Source of the DNA: Planctomycetaceae bacterium
GTDB lineage: Bacteria > Planctomycetota > Planctomycetia > Planctomycetales > Planctomycetaceae
Direction: 5' to 3'
Length of the DNA: 44,559 nt
Assembly (NCBI GenBank): GCA_021732845.1
Contig: JAKFUF010000053.1
Coordinates: 1-44,559 of the forward strand
Under the pieces are notes generated by a model. That model made no database searches. It saw only the letters and a program-made list of their open reading frames with translations, and was not told where the DNA came from. The number at the start of each line of letters is the position of its first letter. The stretch's first letter is position 1. Both the position numbers and the translations under genes were made by a program. Positions 26,318 through 35,869 of the stretch are shown here, piece after piece.

Positions 26318-28129
26318 CTAGTTCGAGCCTCCGCTTCCGCCAGTGCCCGTGACCTGGGTCGCCGCCAGTCCGATCAGTCCGCCAGCGAGCAGGTTGCGTT
26401 CGACGAAGGACGCAATCGCCTCGTGGGGCTTGTACTGCAGCAGGACATAGTCACCCGGCTGTATCAGGATGTTGTATTTCTGTGGCTCACGCAGCGCCTT
26501 GTTCAGGTCGACCTTGATGCGCGTATTCGAGCCATCGGGGAAGGTGCGGAGAATGATCACATCGCTGGCACTGACGGAGATGTCGCGGTTCAGGGCCGAC
26601 AAGCCACCCACGCCGGACCCGATGGTGCCGCCACCGCCGCCGCTGCGATTGCCGCCGGTGGCGATGGCGATCGCCCCCAGCACGGTCAGGTCGTAGTCGC
26701 GAGGCAGCGAGTGCTGGCTGCCGCCAATCAAGCCACCGGTGTAGAAGACTTCGGTTTCGCGAGATTCAATGAACACCACGTCGCCGTCGTTGAGGATGAT
26801 GTCGCGTTCGGTGAACTGAGGGACTTCTCCTGGGAAGAGCCGGACGGGAATGGTGATGATGTCGCAGTCGCGCCGCCGGGCTTCCAGGAAGCTGTTGGGG
26901 TCTTCGATCGGGCCATCAGCCATTGCCGGCCAGTCGACCTGCGGTTGTGGCTGCGAATAGCCGTCTGCCGGAGGAGCGTAGCGTGGATCGTAGTACCCTT
27001 GGTTTTGTTGTGGCTCCCCAGACTGCGGCTGGGGGTTGCCACCCGGGTAGGCGTACACATCGGGGCGCTGCTCATACGGCGATTGACCGCGGAACATGGT
27101 CATGGCGGCCTGTGTCGGCGGCGGTGCCGACAGATCCCGCGCATCGGACTGATTCCCGACTCCATTTGGCCCCATCGTCCCGGGGATGTCCAACGGGGCG
27201 GAATGTCCCCACGAAGGCGATTCCTGACCGCCATTCCGCGGCGCGATCAACTCGTAGTTGATTCGCTGAGCCGGAGCATCCGTCCGCAGGCTCTGCGGCC
27301 CAGGCAACTGAACGCCGGGAAGCTGCTGTTCGGGTGCAAGCGGTGGGGGAAGCTGCAATGGTGCTCCCGCTGGAGCCGGTTCAACTGGGACTGCCGCAGG
27401 CCAGTTGAGCGGCGGCGCGTAGGGCGGCCGTGGCTTGCGACGGATGACGTAAATTGTGTTTTCGGCATCGAGTCCGGGGAGGCCGCCGGTCTCTGTCAGC
27501 GCGTGCAAAACGTCGTTTTTATATGCCGTGAGGGTCACGGTCCGGCCGGTGCCACGCTTGATCGAGCCCAACTGCAGACCCTGCCCGCCGGAGGTGGCCG
27601 CGGTGATCCCCTGCTCCTGTCGAATCACCAGGACATTGACCGTGCGTTTTTTTTGCAGGCTGACAAGAATGGCCGGGTTGTCGGAATTCAGCAACCGAGT
27701 TTCGTGCTTGACGGCTTTGTGGATCTCCTGCTCGGCCTCGGAGACAGTCATCCCGCGCACAGAGATAGGCCGGGCCAGCGGAAGGGCGATTCGCCCATCG
27801 TCGCGCACGGCAATGGGATAGCCGATGGAGGGGGGCGTCGTGTCGCCCTGCTGCGGATAAAAGACCGGGGGCACCTGGTTTGGCGAGCCAAGCACGCCCG
27901 CAATATAAACGCCGAGAACATCACCGGAGTCGAGGCGGTATTCGTCACTGGGTGTTTGTCGCAGCAGCGACAGATTAATGGTGCGTTTCCCCGAGCGTGT
28001 TTCGCCGCGCAAGTCCTGTGGCAGCAAATTCGCCGGAACGCCATCCAAAGGGTGAAAGGCGGCGCAACCCGTCAGCAGCGGGAGCCAGCAGATCAACCAA
28101 ACCGACCGGCGTCGGAGGACAGCTAACAT
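26318..28129 (-). CDS. Wza-like polysaccharide export lipoprotein
   Basis: Predicted 603-residue outer-membrane or periplasmic lipoprotein. The signal peptide ends in LLTGC (Cys 22). A polysaccharide-export domain follows (about 60-160, YRLDSGDVLGVYIAGVLG and IALPLARPISVRGMTVSEAE). SLBB-like segments appear near 165-235 and again near 440-560 (DGDVVFIESRETEVFYTGG). Between them lies a Pro/Gln-rich insertion of about 170 residues (about 240-420), absent from classical Wza. The C-terminus has a hydrophobic Gly-rich helix (LLAGGLIGLAATQVTGTGG). Wzc-type kinase, glycosyltransferase and flippase genes are absent. ATG 28129 places the signal peptide at the very start; the open frame to 28318 is likely untranslated. 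Confidence 0.85.
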   Translation of the reverse strand: MLAVLRRRSVWLICWLPLLTGCAAFHPLDGVPANLLPQDLRGETRSGKRTINLSLLRQTPSDEYRLDSGDVLGVYIAGVLGSPNQVPPVFYPQQGDTTPPSIGYPIAVRDDGRIALPLARPISVRGMTVSEAEQEIHKAVKHETRLLNSDNPAILVSLQKKRTVNVLVIRQEQGITAATSGGQGLQLGSIKRGTGRTVTLTAYKNDVLHALTETGGLPGLDAENTIYVIRRKPRPPYAPPLNWPAAVPVEPAPAGAPLQLPPPLAPEQQLPGVQLPGPQSLRTDAPAQRINYELIAPRNGGQESPSWGHSAPLDIPGTMGPNGVGNQSDARDLSAPPPTQAAMTMFRGQSPYEQRPDVYAYPGGNPQPQSGEPQQNQGYYDPRYAPPADGYSQPQPQVDWPAMADGPIEDPNSFLEARRRDCDIITIPVRLFPGEVPQFTERDIILNDGDVVFIESRETEVFYTGGLIGGSQHSLPRDYDLTVLGAIAIATGGNRSGGGGGTIGSGVGGLSALNRDISVSASDVIILRTFPDGSNTRIKVDLNKALREPQKYNILIQPGDYVLLQYKPHEAIASFVERNLLAGGLIGLAATQVTGTGGSGGSN

Positions 28130-28639
28130 GGCAATTCCGTTCTCGTGGCTAACAGCACCCGCGGCAATATGCCAGGGAACTCGTTTGCTCGTGGACTCCG
28201 GTGTTTCGCCCTCCGCTCGCCAAACGCGCGAACACGAACGAAACCGCGTGTGGCGGAGGCTGGAGGGAAACGTCTTCGAAATGGCTTCTTGGGATTGAGA
28301 GAGGGCGGCATTCTCCATGGATGGCCTTTACTGTCAAGAGGAATCAAACCCAGATCGTGGCTGTGGCAACCGCCCGGAGAACTTGAAAAAGCGCTGGCGA
28401 TGCATCGCAAAGCATTGCATTTCATTAGCTTGTGGTGAAACTGCCCGAAGAGATTCCCACGCCGCAATTTCGGAACAACCGCTAAAGGCGGCAAATCCGG
28501 TGTTTGCGTAATAATCGTTACAGTTTGACAAGGAGCCACGACGATAAATTCCGCAGGTTCGTTTTCCTGCGCCTTCAACGTCGGGAGGACGAACCGGGAA
28601 GTCTCATGCCCGAGAGTGCCCGGAATCAAGGACGCTTCC
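28130..28639. other. Divergent intergenic region
   Basis: About 510 bp between the export lipoprotein (-) and the barrel protein (+), so it should contain both promoters. TTGACA at 28525-28530 is a perfect -35 consensus, but the best downstream -10 candidates are only 12-14 bp away, so no promoter is called. Confidence 0.4.
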
Positions 28640-30067
28640 ATGCGGATTCAACGCGGGTCGAGGTTAGTCTGGGGTCTGCTTCTACTGGCGCTGACGGGTT
28701 TGACAGCCCGTGCCCAGGGACCAGGCCGCCTAGGCCGTGCCAACACCCCGAAAGCCCAGCCTGCCGCCTCCCAGCGGTACTCAGGGGATGAAGAGATCGG
28801 GAGTGCCGTCGTTCCACTGGCCGATCCCGGTGAGGCGGAACCAGTGTTTGGGGTGAGCTACGAGCAAGCCGCTGGAGGTCCCCCTCCCGGCTACCCGGAG
28901 TATAGCCCGCCAGGCGAAGGTGGTGGCGTTGTGCCTGCCCAGTATGGGGAGGCGGGCGATGGCTACCCATGGCCGGCTGTCTCGCCCTATGACAACCGCT
29001 TTGACCAGACCCGCAACGAACGCGGGCTGTGGTTCCGGCAGTTCAACAACTCGCCGAATGAGTTCTATACGGGTGTGGATTTTCTCGCCTACCAGTACAA
29101 GAAACCTGGCGGGGCGGGCAATGAACCCGACAAGCAGATCGGCTTCCCGATCCGCCTGGATGCGTTCACCCAGCTTCGAGTCTCCCGACTCGATGTGATT
29201 GCCGACAACATCGGAACATCCGGCCTCAAAGCCTTCTGGGGCTTCAAAGCACCTGATGAATCCGGTGCGGAAATCAGCGGCACCTACCTGGGTGCTCGAA
29301 CCGAGAATATTCCATTCGCGGTTCAGACCCGCCTGCCGCAGCCACGGTTCAATCCGGGAAACCCGGCGGATCTGCTCAACTTTGTTGACCGCACCGCGAT
29401 CATCAACCGCGTGGATCTCAACACGGGATTCCGCTCCGCCTCACCACTAACCTTCGACACGCACTTTAGAGGCACCTACCACGCCTTCTCGTACGGGGGC
29501 GAAGCCAACATGTTCACCACGCCGTTCATCGGGCGGGGTTCCAACATGGTCCGGGGCGTGATTGGAGCTCGGTATATCGGAGTTAACGAGCGGCTGAACG
29601 TGGATGCACTCGACACAGTCGCTGGCCAGACAATCATCAACAGCAGCGTCACAACTCAACTGTTCGGCCCCCAGGTCGGAGCCCGGTGGGACATCGGCGG
29701 CAAGGCCCTCAAACTGCGGATGCACTTCACCGGCGGTGCCTTGGGCAACTTCGACACCATCAAGATTGATGCCACGAACTACGGCGGACGGCAGGCGAAC
29801 TTGGAAGAACGGCACACGCACATCTCGCCGATGCTGGACACCGGGATCCAGGCGGACATGCCACTGTTTGGTTACTTGCCAGTGCTGAAGCGAATTCCGG
29901 TGGTGAAGGAAGGGATCTTCCGGGTCGGGTTCAACTACACCGCGGTCTTCCTCATGGACCGTCCTGCCGACTCGATCACGTACGGCGATCCGCTCCCTGT
30001 CATCGACACTGACCGCAGCGTGTGGGATCTGCGAGGCGTCAACGTCGGTATCCAGTGGGACTGGTGA
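28640..30067 (+). CDS. Outer-membrane beta-barrel protein candidate (BBP7-like)
   Basis: Predicted 475-residue exported protein. A signal peptide covers about residues 1-26 (LVWGLLLLALTGLTARA). A Pro/Gly-rich linker follows (about 27-125). Residues about 135-475 are rich in alternating hydrophobic strands (YTGVDFLAYQYK, FSYGGEANMF, MVRGVIGARYIGV, VGARWDIGGKALKLRMHF, GIFRVGFNYTAVFLM), ending in an aromatic C-terminus QWDW as in many outer-membrane barrels. It resembles planctomycete BBP7-type proteins, but the assignment rests on pattern only. ATG 28640 has AAGGA at good distance, and a strong terminator follows at 30098. Confidence 0.75.
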   Translation: MRIQRGSRLVWGLLLLALTGLTARAQGPGRLGRANTPKAQPAASQRYSGDEEIGSAVVPLADPGEAEPVFGVSYEQAAGGPPPGYPEYSPPGEGGGVVPAQYGEAGDGYPWPAVSPYDNRFDQTRNERGLWFRQFNNSPNEFYTGVDFLAYQYKKPGGAGNEPDKQIGFPIRLDAFTQLRVSRLDVIADNIGTSGLKAFWGFKAPDESGAEISGTYLGARTENIPFAVQTRLPQPRFNPGNPADLLNFVDRTAIINRVDLNTGFRSASPLTFDTHFRGTYHAFSYGGEANMFTTPFIGRGSNMVRGVIGARYIGVNERLNVDALDTVAGQTIINSSVTTQLFGPQVGARWDIGGKALKLRMHFTGGALGNFDTIKIDATNYGGRQANLEERHTHISPMLDTGIQADMPLFGYLPVLKRIPVVKEGIFRVGFNYTAVFLMDRPADSITYGDPLPVIDTDRSVWDLRGVNVGIQWDW

Positions 30068-30097
30068 CCGCCGAGCACTCAGGAACATGAGATCTTC

Positions 30098-30133
30098 ATC
30101 GCGGGCTCCGGAAGGTGCCCGCGATTGTTTTTT
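30098..30133 (+). terminator. Rho-independent terminator after the barrel gene
   Basis: ATCGCGGGC (30098-30106) pairs perfectly with GCCCGCGAT (30117-30125), a 9-bp GC-rich stem with a 10-base loop. TGTTTTTT follows. It lies about 30 bp past the stop codon. Confidence 0.9.
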
Positions 30134-30360
30134 GATGGGGCGCACCATGCAGCCTCAAAGATCAATGGTTCAGAAACCGAACCGTGACGCCGGGTGCTCT
30201 CTGCATTCGGCGTTCGCGTTTGGCCCGACTGAAATAGGCCGGCAAGTCAGCCTGGATCAGACCGTCTCAAGCCGAGACGTTCTTGCCGCCGCCCGGAGCC
30301 GCCAGTACCATCAAACGAAGTCGATATGTTTTAGAGAAGTGGGCCACCCGGAGGCTGCGG

Positions 30361-33300
30361 ATGATCTGGCGGTTGCAGTCGCGATTCAGTTACGGCGTGA
30401 TCATCACCGTATGCTTCATCCAGCAGATGGCCTCGGGCGCCGAGATTGACTATCTCAAAGACATCAAACCGATCCTCACCGGCCGCTGTGTGGCCTGTCA
30501 CGGAGCCCTCAAACAAAAAAGCAGCCTGCGCCTCGATGCGGCGGCGCTGCTGCGAAGGGGCGGAGCCGCGGGCGCGTCGATCGTGCCCGGGAAGAGTGCG
30601 GAAAGTCTGTTGCTCGACCATGTGCGCGGCGAAAACGGGGCCGCGCGGATGCCGCCAGAAGGTGAGCCACTGACGGTGGCTCAAATCGAACTGCTGCGGC
30701 GGTGGATTGATGAAGGAGCGAAAGCTCCGGACGAAGCGATCCCTGCCGACCCGACGCGGCACTGGTCTTACCTTCTGCCGCTCAAAGCGGAAGCAGGAGC
30801 CGGACACCCCGTCGATGGGTTCGTGGCGGCGGAACTCGGTCGACGCGGGATCGCCCCATTGGAAGAAGCGCCGCGCCCAATTCTGCTGCGGCGGTTGTAT
30901 CTTGATCTGATCGGCCTTCCACCAACACCCGCGCAATTACAGGCGTTTGTCGATGACACCAGCCCCAATGCCTATGAAAAAGTGGTGGATGAGCTGCTGG
31001 CCAGTCCACAGTACGGGGTTCGCTGGGGCCGGCACTGGATGGATGTCTGGCGTTACAGCGATTGGGATGGGTACGGGGCGGAAGTTCGCGAGAGCCAGCC
31101 ACACATCTGGCGGTGGCGTGACTGGATCATCGAATCACTGAACGCGGACAAGCCCTACGCGGAAATGGTGGTGGAGATGCTGGCCGGTGATGAGCTGGCT
31201 CCCGCCGATCCGCAGACGCTGCGGGCCACCGGGTTTCTGGCGCGAAACTGGTATCTCTTCAACCGCAACGTGTGGCTCGACAACACGGTCGAACACACGA
31301 GCAAGGCGTTTTTGGGCACCACGCTCAACTGCTGCCGCTGCCATGACCACATGTACGATCCGCTGCCACAGACGGATTACTACCGGGTGCGGGCGGTGTT
31401 TGAGCCCCATGGGATCCGCGTCGACCCAGTTCCCGGCCAGGCGGACATCAAGCAGGATGGACTGGTGCGGGCGTATGATTTCCAACTGGAAACTCCGACC
31501 TATCTCTTTCATCGGGGCGAAGAGAAAGAGCCCGTGAAAGAGCACCCGCTTGCCGCGCGGGCACCAGGCATCCTGAGCGCGCATGGCAGTTCAGAACTGT
31601 CCGCCCAGCCACCGGAACTTGCGGTCACACCAGTGGCGTTGCCGCCAGAGGTGTACTACCCGGGCCTGCAACCCGCCGCACGCGAGCGGGTGCTGGCCGA
31701 GGCTCAAACCGAACTGGCTGCCGCGGCGAAAGCCCACGCCACTGTCAGTGCAGCATTGGCCGCAGCCCGACAGCGAGCGGCGGAGTATGCGCTGGGACAG
31801 CTTCCTGAACCCGCGACGCCCGTCGTCGTTTTCGGCGATGATTTCCGCACTGCGCGACCGGACCTGTGGACGACCGGTGCGGGCCAGTGGGAGTATGCCA
31901 ACGGCCGGCTGCTGCAGAAGGAGAGCCGCGACAGCAATTGCGAACTGGTGGCCAATGTCGTCCCACCGGCCGATTTTCGTGTTTCGTTCCGCTTCAAGAC
32001 GACGGGTGGAAAGCAGTGGAAGTCGTTGGGCATCAGTTTCGATCAGACCAGTTCGGCGGACTACGACACGGTTTACCTGAGCGCGTACGCCGGTGGACCC
32101 AAAGTCCAGATTTCGCACCATCGCGCAGGCCAGTCCAACTATCCCGCACATGGGGCGAAGGCATTGCCGGTGGAGTTGAACCGGGAGTATGAACTTCAAC
32201 TGGCGGTGAAGGGCCAGTTGGTCAATGTGTTTGTCGATGGCCAATTGCAACTGGTTTATACGTTGCCGGAGCCACGGCGACAGGGTGGCAAACTGGCGTT
32301 CTGGGCGTTTGACGCCACGGCAGAATTCTTGAAGGTGACGGCAGAAACGCTGCCCGCGGCGACGACGCTAGCCACAGCCGTGGGACAGGCTCCTGTTGTG
32401 GGCGCTCCGCAGGGTCTGCCGGAAGTCGCTGCCGCCGTGGTCAAAGCAGAGGCGGAAGTGGCTCTGGCTGCTGCCGGCAACGACGTGGCAAAAGCCAACG
32501 TCGCCAGTGTGCAGGCACGGCTGGCGGCTGATGCCGCGCGGTTCGCCCAACCACAGCCCGCCGAGACACAGGGATTGATGCTCGCCGCAGCCAATGCGCA
32601 TCGGGAACTCCGTCGCCAGCGGTCCCTGCGAGACAATCTGCTGGCGGAACAGAAACTGGCAATGCTGAGCTTGGCTGGAGGTGATCAAGCGGCCGCCAAG
32701 AAACCGCTGGCAGAGGCCGACGCGGCCCAGAAAAAGGCCCGGATGGAACTTGAGGCGATCAAGGCCGAGTCTCCCACGGGAACTGAGTATCCGCTGTTCG
32801 GGCCGGTGTACCCTGCCACCAGCACGGGCCGCCGGTTGGCGTTCGCCCGCTGGATCACCGCGCGGGACAACCCGCTCGCCGCCCGCGTGGCCATCAATCA
32901 CATGTGGCTCCGCCATTTCGGCCAGCCACTGGTCATGTCCGTGTTCGACTTCGGGCTCAACGGCAAAGCCCCCACGCATCCAGCGCTTTTGGACTGGCTG
33001 GCCGTGGAGCTGATGGACAACGGCTGGCGGATGAAGCCCATCCACCGCCTGTTGGTGACCAGTGCCGCCTACCGCCGCAGTTCTGCCAGCGGCTCCGCGC
33101 AGGTGGCTCAGCGAGCTGCCGATCCGGAGAACGTCACTCTGTGGCGCGCGAATGTTCGCCGCATGGAGGCCGAAATCGTCCGCGACAGCACGCTGGCCGT
33201 GTGCGGGAGCCTCGATCTGACCTCCTCGGGACCAGATCTCGACCCCGAACAGGGCGTCGCCGTCACCCGTCGCAGCGTCTATTTTCGCAGTGCCAAAGAA

Positions 33301-33726
33301 AAACGGATGACGTTCCTGTCGCTGTTTGACTCGGCCAACGTCGTCGAATGCTATCGCCGAACCGAGAGCATTGTCCCCCAGCAGGCCCTGGCGCTCGCCA
33401 ACAGTCCGCTGTCGCTGACTCAGTCGCGCGTGCTGGCCAAGACGCTCGTCACGGAGACTTCAACAACGTCGACAGATGCCGAATCGCGCTTTGTGGAAAC
33501 CGCCTTCACGCAGATCCTTGGCCGGCCACCGCAGGCGGAAGAACTGACGCAATGCCGTGCGTTTCTGGCTGCACAAGCCACGCGGTTCGCCGCTCCCGCC
33601 ACCCTGACCAAGTTCACGTCAGGAGAAAAAGTCGCCGTCCAGCCCTCCACCGATCCGGTGCAGCGGGCTCGGGAGAATCTGGTTCACGTGCTGTTGAACC
33701 ACAATGAATTCGTGACGATCCGCTGA
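30361..33726 (+). CDS. Cytochrome-type PSCyt1/DUF1549/DUF1553 giant protein with inserted lectin-like domain
   Basis: Predicted 1121-residue exported protein. An N-terminal hydrophobic signal (IITVCFIQQMASGA) is followed by a PSCyt1 haem-binding domain with CVACH (C43, C46, H47). The DUF1549/PSCyt2 domain (about 145-340) has a second CxxCH-type motif, C324-C-R-C-H328, followed by DHMYDPLPQTDYYR. A coiled-coil Ala/Glu-rich segment leads to a jelly-roll domain (about 488-662, VVVFGDDFRTARPDLW to TAEFLKVTAETL) resembling laminin-G/ConA lectins, then more coiled coil. The DUF1553/PSD1 domain (about 820-1110, TGRRLAFARWITARDNPLAA, NHMWLRHFG) closes the protein. Such proteins usually sit beside a DUF1501 gene; none is adjacent. 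Role in planctomycetes is unproven. ATG 30361 has GGAGG six bases upstream, so the longer frame from 30283 is rejected. Confidence 0.92.
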   Translation: MIWRLQSRFSYGVIITVCFIQQMASGAEIDYLKDIKPILTGRCVACHGALKQKSSLRLDAAALLRRGGAAGASIVPGKSAESLLLDHVRGENGAARMPPEGEPLTVAQIELLRRWIDEGAKAPDEAIPADPTRHWSYLLPLKAEAGAGHPVDGFVAAELGRRGIAPLEEAPRPILLRRLYLDLIGLPPTPAQLQAFVDDTSPNAYEKVVDELLASPQYGVRWGRHWMDVWRYSDWDGYGAEVRESQPHIWRWRDWIIESLNADKPYAEMVVEMLAGDELAPADPQTLRATGFLARNWYLFNRNVWLDNTVEHTSKAFLGTTLNCCRCHDHMYDPLPQTDYYRVRAVFEPHGIRVDPVPGQADIKQDGLVRAYDFQLETPTYLFHRGEEKEPVKEHPLAARAPGILSAHGSSELSAQPPELAVTPVALPPEVYYPGLQPAARERVLAEAQTELAAAAKAHATVSAALAAARQRAAEYALGQLPEPATPVVVFGDDFRTARPDLWTTGAGQWEYANGRLLQKESRDSNCELVANVVPPADFRVSFRFKTTGGKQWKSLGISFDQTSSADYDTVYLSAYAGGPKVQISHHRAGQSNYPAHGAKALPVELNREYELQLAVKGQLVNVFVDGQLQLVYTLPEPRRQGGKLAFWAFDATAEFLKVTAETLPAATTLATAVGQAPVVGAPQGLPEVAAAVVKAEAEVALAAAGNDVAKANVASVQARLAADAARFAQPQPAETQGLMLAAANAHRELRRQRSLRDNLLAEQKLAMLSLAGGDQAAAKKPLAEADAAQKKARMELEAIKAESPTGTEYPLFGPVYPATSTGRRLAFARWITARDNPLAARVAINHMWLRHFGQPLVMSVFDFGLNGKAPTHPALLDWLAVELMDNGWRMKPIHRLLVTSAAYRRSSASGSAQVAQRAADPENVTLWRANVRRMEAEIVRDSTLAVCGSLDLTSSGPDLDPEQGVAVTRRSVYFRSAKEKRMTFLSLFDSANVVECYRRTESIVPQQALALANSPLSLTQSRVLAKTLVTETSTTSTDAESRFVETAFTQILGRPPQAEELTQCRAFLAAQATRFAAPATLTKFTSGEKVAVQPSTDPVQRARENLVHVLLNHNEFVTIR

Positions 33727-33745
33727 GCGTTGGAGGATCATTCTG

Positions 33746-34537
33746 TCACGGGAGCAGCTTCGTCGCGGGCCTCGGCAACGCGGGAGGTCCCGTTTGGAGA
33801 TTCTCCTTGATCGCCACGCCGCTTGTTTGCTGTGAGCGAAGTTGCCTGGCAAGTTCCAAGATGCGGGTCACAGCTTCCCCGACCGGAACGCCGCCGGCAT
33901 GAATGTTCGAGATCAGGTTCCGCTGTGCGTCCGTATGCCCGGGCCGTGGCTGCCAGGCGAAGTACGCCGACAGGCTTTCAGCCGTGGCCAACCCCGGGCG
34001 TTCGCCAATCAACAGGACGACCACTTGCGGATCCAGCAGCGGTCCGATGTCATTCAGCACACCCACGCGGCAGTAGCGGACGAAGAATGGCCGGCCGACC
34101 ATCCAACCCCGGCTGATTGCACCTTCCAACAGCAATGGCAACAGGGTCGGAACCTGAGCCACGACGGCCTGCGCGGAGAGCCCATCGCCGACAACGATTT
34201 GCAGGTCGGTTCCCGTGGGACACTGTTCGCCCACCGCCTGCCGCGACGCGCCATTCAACAACCGCCCACGATTCGGGAACCGCAGGTACTCGGCCTTCGA
34301 GAGCGCCTGCGTCTGTGTTTCGAACAGTCCACAAGAGGCAGCAAGTCCCCCCAAATCCCGCTGCAAATCAATCTCCGTCAGCACCGCATCCCGCGCCGTG
34401 GCATGATCGGCCCGCAGCGCCAGTTGCGTGGCCGTGGAATACGAACCGCCCACACGCCCGGTCAACAGCCGCGCGGGCGCCCGCTGGCGAACCGCGTGCA
34501 CCAATCGCGACAGTTCATCTCGTCCGGCAGGATCCAT
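33746..34537 (-). CDS. eutC: Ethanolamine ammonia-lyase small subunit
   Basis: Predicted 263-residue protein, near the normal EutC length of 250-300. EutC pairs with EutB to form the adenosylcobalamin-dependent lyase converting ethanolamine to acetaldehyde and ammonia. Family stretches: RLLTGRVGGSYSTATQLALRADH, LQIVVGDGLSAQAV, VVVLLIGERPGLATAESLSAY, RNLISNIHAGGVPVGEA. Only the small subunit is present; neither EutB nor microcompartment genes occur in the window. It lies downstream of gap on the same strand and converges with the DUF1549 gene 19 bp away. ATG 34537 is chosen; a frame to GTG 34579 is open but has no homology. Confidence 0.93.
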   Translation of the reverse strand: MDPAGRDELSRLVHAVRQRAPARLLTGRVGGSYSTATQLALRADHATARDAVLTEIDLQRDLGGLAASCGLFETQTQALSKAEYLRFPNRGRLLNGASRQAVGEQCPTGTDLQIVVGDGLSAQAVVAQVPTLLPLLLEGAISRGWMVGRPFFVRYCRVGVLNDIGPLLDPQVVVLLIGERPGLATAESLSAYFAWQPRPGHTDAQRNLISNIHAGGVPVGEAVTRILELARQLRSQQTSGVAIKENLQTGPPALPRPATKLLP

Positions 34538-34579
34538 TGGCTTGCCCACGCAACGAAGTCTGTACAAGGCTAAAACCAC

Positions 34580-34621
34580 AACAGGACTGGCAGAATCTCC
34601 ACAGATCCTGCCAATCCTGTT
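34580..34621 (-). terminator. Stem-loop between gap and eutC
   Basis: AACAGGACTGGCAGAATC (34580-34597) pairs with GATCCTGCCAATCCTGTT (34604-34621) with two mismatches and a 6-base loop. T-runs lie on both sides (CGTTTTT on the plus strand, GGTTTT on the minus strand). It starts about 30 bp past the gap stop and about 40 bp before the eutC start, so it may end gap transcripts or attenuate eutC. It also resembles a dispersed repeat, so the role is not certain. Confidence 0.65.
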
Positions 34622-34650
34622 CGTTTTTCATCGCGATCAATCACAAACCG

Positions 34651-35694
34651 TTACAGCTTGGCGATCCGCGCGATCAGGTCGGCGGTGCGGCAGGAGTAGC
34701 CCTGCTCGTTGTCGTACCAGCCCAACACCTTGACCATTGTGTCGTTCATGACGGTGGTCCAGCCGGCGTCGAAGATGCAACTGTGGGGGTTGCCAATGAT
34801 GTCCGTGGAGACGATCGGGTCTTCGTTGTAGTACAGGATCCCCTTCAGGCCGCCTTCGGACATTGGCGTGTTGGCGGCCTCCTTCATCGCGGCGTTGATC
34901 TCTTCCTTCGTGACCGACTTGCCCAGCGTCGCCACCAGGTCGGTGATGCTGCCGGCGGGAACGGGAACCCGCAGGCTGATGCCGGTCAGCTTGCCCTTGA
35001 GTTCGGGCAGCACTTCGCCCACGGCCTTCGCCGCACCGGTCGAGGTCGGGATGATGTTGAGAGCCGCCGCGCGGGCGCGGAGCGGGTCTTCGTGGAGCTG
35101 GTCCGACACCCGCTGGTCGTTGGTGTAGGCATGGACGGTGGTCATCAGCCCCTGGACGAGGCCGAACTTGGAGTGCAGCACCTTGGCCATCGGGGCCAGA
35201 CAGTTGGTGGTGCAACTGGCGTTCGATACCGTCTGATGCTCGGGCTTGAGCATGTTGTCGTTGACGCCGAGGACGCACGTCAGGTCGGGCGCGTCTTTGC
35301 AGGGAGCGGAGATGATGACCTTGCGGGCACCGGCGGTCAGGTGGCTGTCGAAGCCGGGCTTCCCGTCTTTTTCCTTGCCCGTGTACAGTCCGGTCGACTC
35401 GAGGGCGACTTCGACGCCTTCGGCCTTCCAGGGGAGGTTGCGGGGGTCGCGTTCCGCACAAATGCGGATCCGCTTGCCGTTCACGATCAGGGCCGGATCC
35501 TTTTCGTCGAAGTCGACCGTGCCGTTGAATGCTCCCTGAACGCTGTCGTACTTCAGCAACATCGCGAGCGCTTTGGGTTTGCCAAGGTCGTTGATGGCCC
35601 TGACGTCGAATTCTTCCGGCCGTGAAGCCAGGACGCGAAACACCATTCTGCCGATGCGACCAAACCCATTGATCCCAACTTTCACCGCACCCAC
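34651..35694 (-). CDS. gap: Glyceraldehyde-3-phosphate dehydrogenase
   Basis: Predicted 347-residue cytoplasmic glycolytic enzyme oxidising glyceraldehyde-3-phosphate to 1,3-bisphosphoglycerate with NAD. The N-terminal [12 protein letters not shown] dinucleotide loop and AINDL aspartate indicate NAD preference. The active site [12 protein letters not shown] has the catalytic Cys about residue 161. The C-terminal [16 protein letters not shown] is standard. Three GTG starts are possible (35703, 35694, 35685). AAGGAG overlaps the first and stands eight bases before the second, so GTG 35694 is chosen. The hairpin at 34580 and eutC lie downstream. Confidence 0.97.
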   Translation of the reverse strand: MGAVKVGINGFGRIGRMVFRVLASRPEEFDVRAINDLGKPKALAMLLKYDSVQGAFNGTVDFDEKDPALIVNGKRIRICAERDPRNLPWKAEGVEVALESTGLYTGKEKDGKPGFDSHLTAGARKVIISAPCKDAPDLTCVLGVNDNMLKPEHQTVSNASCTTNCLAPMAKVLHSKFGLVQGLMTTVHAYTNDQRVSDQLHEDPLRARAAALNIIPTSTGAAKAVGEVLPELKGKLTGISLRVPVPAGSITDLVATLGKSVTKEEINAAMKEAANTPMSEGGLKGILYYNEDPIVSTDIIGNPHSCIFDAGWTTVMNDTMVKVLGWYDNEQGYSCRTADLIARIAKL

Positions 35695-35869
35695 GAGTGC
35701 CACTCCTTCTTAGAGACTTGAACTAAGCGGGGAACCTCCCCGCCGGGATTATCTGCTGAACCTGCCGCGCTGGCAACCCGTCGCCCCTTGACCAGCCTGG
35801 AAAAGGGTCCGCTCCGCAGTGATGTGGACTGCTGGAAGAAAACCGTAATCCGCAGCGGGGGCTCACTCG

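Noticed and set aside
25274-28126. 950-codon plus-strand frame opposite fmt and the export lipoprotein
   Set aside because: It spans two well-supported minus-strand genes and their gap and has no recognisable domain.
28525-28553. Sigma-70 promoter for the barrel gene
   Set aside because: TTGACA is perfect but the only -10-like hexamers are at 12-14 bp spacing, too short to call.
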